Assembly: GCA_018902385.1 (NCBI GenBank)
Contig: JABSSW010000012.1
Location: forward strand, 620,001-684,000
From: Physcia stellaris
Lineage: Eukaryota; Ascomycota; Lecanoromycetes; Caliciales; Physciaceae
DNA: 64,000 bases
Direction of reading: 5' to 3'
Made by a program: the position numbers and the translations under genes. This document shows positions 56,671 to 64,000 of the stretch, piece after piece (position 1 is the first letter of the stretch; the number at the start of each line of letters is the position of its first letter). The notes below the pieces were generated by a model that had not been told where the DNA came from, ran no database searches, and saw only the letters and a program-made list of their open reading frames with translations.

Positions 56671-57614
56671 ATGAATGGGCCTAATCCAGGTGGAATACTC
56701 CCAGCCAAGGTACTCCCAATGCTCCCGACCAACGGCCTTATGACGGAAACAGTACCAGTCGGTGTAGATGCAAAACCTCTGCAGCCAGTCCTTGTGGACG
56801 TAAGACATCCGCAGCAGATCCGCAGGAATGCGAAGCCTACGCTGCCGGTCTATGTGAACACAAGACCTCAGCAGCCAGTGCATATGAATGCAGGGCTTCT
56901 GCAACAAGTCCACACGAACGTCAAGCCTGCACGGCCAGTACAATTGATCGCAAAGCCTCAACAGCTGCATACTGGACTTGCCCCCATGGTACGCAATGCA
57001 TCTTGGAGCACCAGCCACGTCCTTGCACCGACGATGACGCTCAATGGCTTGTGGAGGAGTTTATGGGTGTGTTTTCCCCTGTGTGGATATACAACGGCGG
57101 GCGGGCCCTAATGCCTCCTGGCTCTCAATCCCATGCTGACGAGCCGCACCCACAATCATGGCCGCGTCTCGAGATCGGTATCACGGAAACCGTGTACTCT
57201 TTCTCTGAAGTTGATCACCCCCTTTCGAGGCAAGCCCGCGCGGCCACAGTCGGAAGTACGTTGAGAAGGAGAATCGAGTGCTGGCTTGAGGACGTTGAAA
57301 CGTGGCGACTGCCAATAGTGCATGATTTGGGGAAAGAGCAACTGCCAATAGTGCATGGAAGCGAAGAAGCCAATAAAGCGGTCCTTGAGAGATGGAACTG
57401 GGTGGGCGCGGATCAAGGCAGACCTTCAGCTCTTCTCAAGGTGATCAAAGCCGCAGAACTATATTCAATTCGGAATCCACCGGGAGTACTAGAGAACAAT
57501 GGGGAACAACAGCGAGCAGCGCTCTGGAGACAGCAAACTTTGACGGGGTCGAGGTCGCAGACAGGAAGAGCTCTGGGGGCAGGAACGGTAGGGGATCCGA
57601 TGATGATAGATTAG
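56671..57614 (+). CDS. Protein with 10-residue tandem repeats, function unknown
   Basis: Reads MNGPNPGGILPAKVLPMLPT, then seven or eight tandem 10-residue units (see repeat). It then changes frame at the C5 run 56981-56985. Adding one base there would join GLAP to HGTQCILEHQPRPCTDDDAQ, and the frame stays open to 57614, about 314 residues. The second part looks folded: QWLVEEFMGVFSPVWIYNGG, RLEIGITETVYSFSEVDHPL, RRRIECWLEDVETWRLPIVH, EANKAVLERWNWVGADQGRP. A 15-base internal near-repeat (LPIVHDLGKEQLPIVHGSEE) occurs there. No intron with good sites explains the frame change. Family not recognised. Confidence 0.5.
56743..56982 (+). repeat. 30-bp tandem repeat, about 8 units, coding
   Basis: Units start every 30 bases at 56743, 56773 and so on to 56953. 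Each encodes ten residues of the pattern (K/R)P-x-Q-P-V-x-x-N-x, for example KPTLPVYVNT, RPQQPVHMNA, KPARPVQLIA. The length is exact while sequences diverge strongly. The first unit (TETVPVGVDA) is the most diverged. Confidence 0.85.
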
Positions 57615-57839
57615 ATCACGTGGATATGAGTAGGTTCTAGCTGAGATGGGAATGGTGAGATGGACCCTGTTTGCCAAGTTATCTCCGACTTTTCTACCTC
57701 GCCTCGCTCGCTCATCCCAACCCTGAAGCAACCTCGTTCCACCTTTGAATCTGCTCTAGCAATAAATGATCATGTAATAGTAATTATCAACTCGGAATCG
57801 AAGAGACTTTTTATGAGCAGATCCTTCTCGACGATCCCA

Positions 57840-58265
57840 TCACCAGAAGCCAACTGGATAGAACTTGCCATTGACCCAAGAGCCAGCCGGCTGTGCCTCG
57901 TCATTCACCTTCACACGCTTGAGCTTCTTTCCCGTCAGAAGCCAATCTTTTGTCTCCTCTTCACTCAACTTTCTTTGGCCCTCATCGAACCCGCTTTCGG
58001 GCACATCTCGGAGCCATTCATATATCCGATCGTCCAGCCACCTTCTCTGTATCCCTTTGACTTGGAATTCGGCGACTGAGAGGTCATCTTCAATGTTCGG
58101 TTTTTGCGTAGCAAATTGGCCCAGAATCTGCTCACTTCTCTTTCTCGCGGCCAGTGCACGGGCGTAGACTTCCTTGAATGTCGGTTCTGGAAAGATAGGG
58201 ATCTTGATGGGCCTTGGTCTCGGGTCTGCAGAAGTGACTGCCCGTCCTGACATGGAGTTCTTCAT
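57840..58265 (-). CDS. Small basic/acidic protein, function unknown
   Basis: Single open frame from ATG 58265, 141 residues (MKNSMSGRAVTSADPRPRPI). A helical, charged middle (FKEVYARALAARKRSEQILG) is followed by DDLSVAEFQVKGIQRRWLDD and RIYEWLRDVPESGFDEG. The end (SWVNGKFYPVGFW) is aromatic. The protein-like composition across the full length supports a real gene. Convergent with the repeat-protein gene. Family not recognised. Confidence 0.55.
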   Translation of the reverse strand: MKNSMSGRAVTSADPRPRPIKIPIFPEPTFKEVYARALAARKRSEQILGQFATQKPNIEDDLSVAEFQVKGIQRRWLDDRIYEWLRDVPESGFDEGQRKLSEEETKDWLLTGKKLKRVKVNDEAQPAGSWVNGKFYPVGFW

Positions 58266-60486
58266 GACTTCTACCTAGCAAGAAACACACTCATTAGCGT
58301 CTAGCCAGTTCTTTGCAGCCAACCAATCAGCAAATGCAAAATACTTGCGAACGGACAACACTTGGGCCCATTTTTTTCATCTCAGACATGGTTTGGAATG
58401 TCCCCCACGAGAATTCCCGAACATCGGTATCTAGCCGAACTAGCACCGTCAAAGGTTTGGATTGCCTACCTTTGCGACGTTCGTCCAGACATTGGCCTTT
58501 CTCAGCGCGGCATTGCCGGATTTTCTTCCTTTCCAGAGGATTGTCTCCTTCTCATCCTCTGATTTCGGCATATCGCTCACTATATGCGCCATACGGACTG
58601 AAGCTTCAAGTTTTAATTGCCGGCTAGTATTCGACGCCTGTGCTTGACTTCGCTTACCTCGAAGTCATCAGTATTGGGCCATGAGCTAATGGGACAATGG
58701 ACTTACTTGGTTTTCTTATCAGCACGAAACAATGTGCGCGACTCTGCTCAGTATCATGCGATGCTCTCGGAGCAGTACTGAACATGCTGGGAGAGTGTAT
58801 ATAATAGATGCAAGAGTTCAACGGCAGGTACGACTTACATGCATCTCTAAAGCCAGCCGTGTTTCGGATAGAGCCATGTGAATGTCGCTGGTGAAGTAGT
58901 AGGTCACCATGTCTGGATGGAAGCAATGAAGCTACGTGAATACAAAGACAGGATTTTCACTTCACGAGACTTTCATTATGCACACCTCTATCAGCTACTT
59001 CTCGAGCGATAGGTTCTCAGCCTCCGCTTTCTCGTCAAACCAGATCCGTACCAGGTTCCAAAATTAGCATTGAGCGAAGCCGTACCAGCATGATGCAAGC
59101 TTCGATTTGGACTTGCTTGGAGCTAGCTCGGAGGCAAGTCCCCTGTCAAGGACGCTACGGTCACCAACAAAAATTGTACGCTCTACTTGGATCTTCTATA
59201 GCTTGTCTAAAAGCAGCAATAAGTCTTTGCGAAAGGCTATTCAGCAGGTCTTACAACCTGGTATGGAGTAAGAAGGAGAAACATCGTGGGTGCGTTGTAC
59301 TTGGCAAAGACGAACTCTGAAGCTATCTGCTCAAATCTAGGAGTACGACGGTCTCTGTACAGTACAGAAATCCCACGCAGATTAATGAGATTAAGAACAC
59401 TTTCTCACTCGTCCTTAAAGTCACTTTCTTCCAAAGACTTAGCCACCCTCTCAACCTCATTCTCACTATTGGTCGTAACGTGGCCATGAAATCTCGATTC
59501 TGATATCAAGTCGCCATGGAAGAGGGCCTGGTGCCGCCGTTTCGTTGTCAAAACCTTAGCTCAAGGATCCAGGCTGCTGCAGCCGACCAGACTCAACAGA
59601 TGGGCATCTCCTAGGGGCGTAGCGAGTTTTCAATCTTTGTAGAACGCGGGTTGAAAACGACGTTCCCATAGCTGAGAGCTAAGGCAATTGCATATGAGAT
59701 GAACGGTTAGGATTGGTGCACGTTCGACAAGGGGCGGTTGAGCAGCAATGACCAGGGATCGGCGACCGGAAGGGCAGTCAAAATTATGAGTGGTAGTGCT
59801 ACACGGGTAGCCAATTGTCCTTCACTGTAAGGCGTGGGTCGGTCAATCATCTGGCGTCCACAACTATGCTGCTGCATACGTCTTCGAGTGTCCAATGCGG
59901 GTGTTCCGTCCCGCTAGTAGGTTGAGAAGCAAGGCTACAAAATACCGTTGACTGTGATAGGTCGACGATGGATCTCCGATCTTCAAAGTGACCACTTGAG
60001 AGGCAGGCTGCTACCACCTCCGACTCTGATGCGCTGGCATAATACCCCAGCGTTCATTCAGGACCAAATTCAACAAGCAATGCGGCTCACATAGGTCACG
60101 AGTGGATAGATATGTCCGCCGTTCTCCAGCCAGCATAGCCTTCTATACTCTCTGATTTCTCGGATACCAACAAGACAGAGACATCTCGGAAACCCGGATC
60201 TTGTTCCTTTAAGTACTGAAAGGAGCACAACCATTGAACTTCAGTGAACACATTGGCCCAAGATGTCTAGCAATCGTAAATGACGCCTTTTTGCATTAGA
60301 GACTCCTTCGCAAATTTAAAGAAACCATCTGCCACTCCGAAGCCTTGAAAATCCCATTTAAACACCCTTAAACATGATCCCTCGTCGTTATCATGTGTCC
60401 GGAAGTACCTAAAAGCTTGATATCCATCGCTGACCCTTGATTCGCAGAAATGATTCCATTCAATCAAACTCAACCCCCAACTTCAG
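58266..60486. other. Long region with no supported gene
   Basis: 2.2 kb. Many short frames, none with splice logic or motifs. Possible 5' exons of the 60487-60759 exon may lie at its right end, for example near 60374 (ATGATCCCTCGTCG). Confidence 0.5.
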
Positions 60487-60759
60487 CGCTACGGCCCCCA
60501 TCAACTCCTCCACAACACCGGCTCCATATTCGTCGACCGCGAGACAGCCCCTAATCTCGCCCCGGGAGGCACCGTCAGCATCATCGCCAGCGGCGGCGGC
60601 AGGTATCATTGCAGTCAGCACAACATGGGGCTCGATAGCTGGCAGGAGCACATAGCTGCTTACAATCATGGGTACTGTCCCAAGCCGGGATGCGCGAAGA
60701 GCGGAGTGGATTTCGGCAATGATAGCAGGTTCTGTCAGCATTGGACAAATAAGCATTAG
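60487..60759 (+). CDS. Probable terminal exon of a Cys/His-rich protein (5' part unresolved)
   Basis: After a plausible acceptor (CTTCAG at 60481-60486, branch CTGAC at 60430-60434) one frame is open for 90 codons to TAG: RYGPHQLLHNTGSIFVDRET, GGTVSIIASGGGRYHCSQHN, then DSWQEHIAAYNHGYC, PKPGCAKSGVDFGNDSRFCQ and HWTNKH. The spacing of Cys and His (C-x4-C, FCQHW) suggests a small metal-binding or disulphide-rich fold. It has no ATG of its own except an internal one. A competing Ser/Thr/Pro-rich frame (60437-60655) looks like low complexity. Upstream exon not identified. Confidence 0.4.
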   Translation, partial: RYGPHQLLHNTGSIFVDRETAPNLAPGGTVSIIASGGGRYHCSQHNMGLDSWQEHIAAYNHGYCPKPGCAKSGVDFGNDSRFCQHWTNKH

Positions 60760-61511
60760 GGAGTAAGATTGACGATCGGGTTGCAGGTAGCAGGTAGATA
60801 TGGTGTGGCCCAGAAGCAGAAGTGTAGCTGGATCGATGGAATTCGTTTGGATGGACCTGTGTGATATGAAAGGAAACTTCCGCTTGATTTCTTTTTCTCT
60901 TTCTGTTTCTTCTCCTATTTAATTTTCAAGGAACGTAGACCACACATCAGGCAACCGATCGCGTCTATTTCCCTCATTCGTAGGCAAATCGAAAATCGCT
61001 TCAGTCGCTACTTACTCCACGTAAAGTAGGCCCCAGTAAGGTCGTCCACCCGTTTCTATGATAGGGTACAATGATCTCCAAGCACCGAAACGCAGTTTGC
61101 AGTCAAATGGCTCCCATGGTGAGGGACTTGCCACCTCATCAACACCTCCACGGAAACCAGCACTCGTTCGCTTGGCCGTTGTTTGCTCGCACGTTTGTCG
61201 ATAGCTTCATTCGTATCCTTAGCGTGATCTTGAGCGGGAGCAGGAAAAGACTTAAGAACCTCCTTGGCCCTAAAAATGCGTAAATTGAGAGGTAGTAAAT
61301 ATGTGTGTACTTGGTGTTTGACTCTTCGCGATTTTTTTATTTTTCTTTATGTATACTACTACATTTGACATTAATCACTGTTTGTATTAGTCAGTGAGAA
61401 CATGCTTCACTTATTGTCATTAAGCCACTGAATGCCAGTCAAGTAGGAACCGTCATGCTGTTCTCATCATAGTTCCTTGGTCAGAGCGTGGTGCGAAATG
61501 GCTCATGGGTA
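60760..61511. other. Intergenic region
   Basis: No supported gene. The frame 61071-61283 is short and without features. Confidence 0.45.
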
Positions 61512-61552
61512 TGAGTCCTAGTTCTGGGATATGATGGGAAGTAGTATAAATA
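61512..61552 (+). promoter_or_regulatory. TGAGTC half-site and TATA box
   Basis: TGAGTCC (61512-61518) and TATAAATA (61545-61552), 134 bases before the ATG at 61686, with a CT-rich leader. Similar in plan to the promoters of the 14-17 kb paralogues, but the bZIP core differs at its last base. Confidence 0.45.
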
Positions 61553-61685
61553 CCGCCATGAAACTCCTCTTCTTCTTCTCTTTCTTTCTCTATACCGCAC
61601 CAAGTCTTCAGCTCGGACTACCAAATACTATCAGCAACCTGCATTACATACAACTATTATAAGATATCCCTCTTGAAAAAGAACA

Positions 61686-62433
61686 ATGAGTAAATACATC
61701 TGGGCCTTCCCGGAAGGAGCCCTCGCGAACATGGCTCGCGGTATCTACGACGAGCAGATTCAAGCGACGTTGGTGGATAGGACTGTCACTAAGGTTGGTG
61801 AACCTTATCTCTCATCATCATCATCATCAACCGCATCAAGGATACCACCTAACACAATCTCAGATCGCAAAAGCGATGTCATTGCAGCCACCGACGGTGA
61901 TAGTGACACCTCCACCACCCGAGCATTCTGCCCGGTATCAGGAGAGCCACGTCGTGGAAGAGGGTGGGAGACCTCACCAAGCGGCGAGCGCAATGACGGC
62001 CGAATGCAGAGCTCGAGAGGGGGACTACGCCACCCCTGCCGGCCTCCTGGACCAAGCACTCGTGCAGGAGGGTTTAGAGCAGTGTTCTCTCGATGGTCGC
62101 GTCCACCGGGAGGAGAAAAGGGAAAAGAACAGGAGAGATACCCGTGAGTTCTTCGAGGAAGAAGCACTGAAGATGGACGCTGTGAAGCCCCCACCAGAGT
62201 CCGAGTCGGACCTTCCAGAGCTTGCGACAGGATCGAAGAGCGCTCGGGAAGAAGGCTCGAGTCCGCAGACCCATAAGAAGATCAGGAAAGCGAACGGAGG
62301 GATATCCGCTCCAAAGTCTCGGGAAGATGACGGCTGGGTCAAAGTCAAGGCCCCTCCGAAGGCTTCTCCCATAAAAGACGACTGGGAGTTTATAGACGCA
62401 GATGAGAGCGATGAGGAGTGGACTCTGGTATAG
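61686..62433 (+). CDS. Acidic-tailed protein, function unknown (2 exons)
   Basis: Exons 61686-61793 and 61864-62433 give 225 residues. The intron (70 bases) begins with a weak GTTGGT and ends CTCAG. Without splicing the first frame stops at 62147 after an unlikely Arg/Ser/Gly-rich stretch, so I prefer the spliced form. It reads MSKYIWAFPEGALANMARGI, YDEQIQATLVDRTVTK, then Pro-rich and charged disordered sequence, and ends in an acidic, Trp-containing motif (DDGWVKVKAPPKASPIKDDW, EFIDADESDEEWTLV). The repeated D-x-W pattern is distinctive but unknown to me. Confidence 0.6.
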
Positions 62434-62817
62434 AGATCGGGAGTGGAATAGTCAGCTTGCGATAATTGCGTATAATCGTAGCATTTACCCACTGTGACTT
62501 GTTATCGGCATTTTCGTGTTGAAACTTCTTTCGAGCGCGTGATGATCGTTTCTTTCGTAAAATCCTAGACCGAGGATATCTTTTTTTCTTTCTGCTTTGC
62601 ACTTAGATTCGCACGCGTTTTTGAAGTGATCACGTAGACCCCCGCCTAATACTCTTCTACCATGCATGCAAATCTTCCCCTCGTCTCTGACTCCAATGCC
62701 TTCAGTTTTTGCCTTTCGGCTCCTTGCTCTTACCCTGGTCTACCAGCTCGACAGTTGAAAAAGAAGACTGTGCGAGCTTCTGCCCATAAGCTTATATTCG
62801 AACATTCAACACACTAG
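62434..62817. other. Intergenic region or unresolved 5' exon
   Basis: An open 52-codon frame from ATG 62664 (ending QLKKKTVRASAHKLIFEHST) may belong with the next exon, but it stops at TAG 62815-62817, which also forms the acceptor I propose. Confidence 0.3.
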
Positions 62818-62971
62818 ATCAAGTCTCGAATTCAGACCCGGCGATAAAGATGTCATTATTGAAGAGCTTGCGAAAAGGGATTTAAGCGCGGCAGCTTTGG
62901 AGGCTATCAAAAGCAAACGCCAAATCAAAGAATACGGGAAGAATTATCGCAAAAGGACGGAGATGATTTGA
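62818..62971 (+). CDS. Possible small terminal exon
   Basis: Reads SSLEFRPGDKDVIIEELAKR, then DLSAAALEAIKSKRQIKEYG and KNYRKRTEMI before TGA 62969-62971. The helix-rich, charged content is protein-like. No ATG at its start, so it needs an upstream exon, perhaps via acceptor CACTAG at 62812-62817 with phase 2. The gene is incomplete in my model. Confidence 0.3.
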
Positions 62972-64000
62972 GATCGTCGAAAATGTTATAAATGGGGTTT
63001 TATAGTGATCGTGTTAGGAGTTGATATGACATGAGTGTATGGTAACAGACAAGTTCTCCTGTCGAGGTATGACCCTTGTAAGCGACTGGAGAGATTATAT
63101 GTACGCGTACCGAAGGACTGGAGATTTTTTGGAGTCCCTAGAAACCAAAGTTCTTCCATTGAATTGCTTGGCATGTTTTTTGTATCACGTAGTAGTTATA
63201 CCTAGGAGTACTGAGTAATTATCAATCTTACGCTGTACACACGTTTCCGTCTGACCTTGTTTAATCCTCCATGCTGTGCTATCAACACTAAGTCTGAGCT
63301 GATTTCGCAGGAAGCAGGAATGGTCCACACCAATTGAAAGAAACTGTTGAAAGATCTATAGGTGATTACTATTGTATCACTCTGAATCTCGTTGTTTTTG
63401 TAAGGTACAGACAGGTGGGACCATTTTTGTGTCCGGGTGCCAAGGCGCTAGTCCCAATGAGCCGGTCTACAACTGGACCCTGACTGCAGCACCTGCGGAG
63501 GCTGTACTTTTCAACAAAAACCTGTTATTTTGTTCATGTGGCATATATTTTGTATGAGATCAAGCGGTCGGAGTTCACGAATATATAAATGACATAAAGA
63601 CATTTTGGAATCAATAGCCAGTCCAGTAACCAGTCTATTGAATTGGACCTGCTAAATACATAAAGATATATCTATCGTGAACCCCATTCATCGGTGCCAC
63701 AATCGCACAAAGGTCTTCAGCCTTTCGAGTCCAGTTCTTTCGAATGCTCGAACCTCCTTCTCAGCTTCGGCAACAAGACCTCAAATGGTAGAATCATCAA
63801 TAGTTACCGCGGATCGCTGGTCCCTCTGCGTCACCTCCCTTTCAAAGCAATGATTATTAAGGACTCTCGTATTAATTTGATTTTTCCGATCAAAGCTCCC
63901 GTATATCGTATTGATTCCCCCTTTTTAAGTCTTTAAAAAAACCACATGCCGGTCGATTTGTGATTGAAAAACTCTCATTTTGATCTCATTGTTGTCAAGA
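62972..64000. other. Right edge, AT-rich, no supported gene
   Basis: Frames at 63372-63557 and 63694-63936 lack support. Several TATA-like runs (63581-63586, 63660-63672) without a following gene. Confidence 0.45.

Overview
This is a eukaryotic window from a filamentous ascomycete (Pezizomycotina), probably Leotiomycetes-like. The class is inferred from gene style only. Evidence: dense genes on both strands; about 50-140 bp GT-AG introns with CTAAC/CTGAC branch points; Zn2Cys6 and EsdC-type proteins; a Prp8 intein; a nuclear gene for mitochondrial ATP synthase subunit c. I see no prokaryotic operon, CRISPR array, rRNA or clear tRNA. Exon joins below were built by hand from splice consensus, phase and family knowledge.

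Layout. 0.5-6.4 kb: two unrecognised genes, a single-pass surface protein and a small gene with a TFIIB/cyclin-like helical segment. 6.4-7.8 kb: AT-rich, with nested inverted repeats and a possibly decayed gene. 7.9-13.5 kb: atp9, an 88-bp tandem repeat, a proline-rich protein and a Tim17-type membrane protein. 14-17.3 kb: tandem paralogues of a charged Lys/Ser/Asp/Glu-rich protein with matching TGAGTCA-TATA promoters. 17.7-25 kb: slx4, convergent with an M28 glutamate-carboxypeptidase-like gene, then esdC. 26-32.2 kb: rpb2, divergent from six-exon cox4. 34.5-43.7 kb: prp8 with a 312-residue intein, divergent from rpl34. 44-52.7 kb: cgi121, a Zn2Cys6 regulator, and a protein joining two cyclic-nucleotide-binding domains to an F-box and leucine-rich repeats. 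53.4-64 kb: a mitochondrial Bax-inhibitor-family protein and several small unrecognised genes, one with a 10-residue repeat, then a sparse end.

The named genes are mostly housekeeping: transcription (rpb2), splicing (prp8), translation (rpl34), tRNA modification (cgi121), respiration (atp9, cox4) and DNA repair (slx4). They are not a functional cluster. The most notable items are the eroded Prp8 intein, the cNMP/F-box/LRR fusion, the tandem paralogues with matching promoters, and a set of one-base frameshifts at homopolymer runs (including in essential rpb2) that point to sequence or assembly errors.
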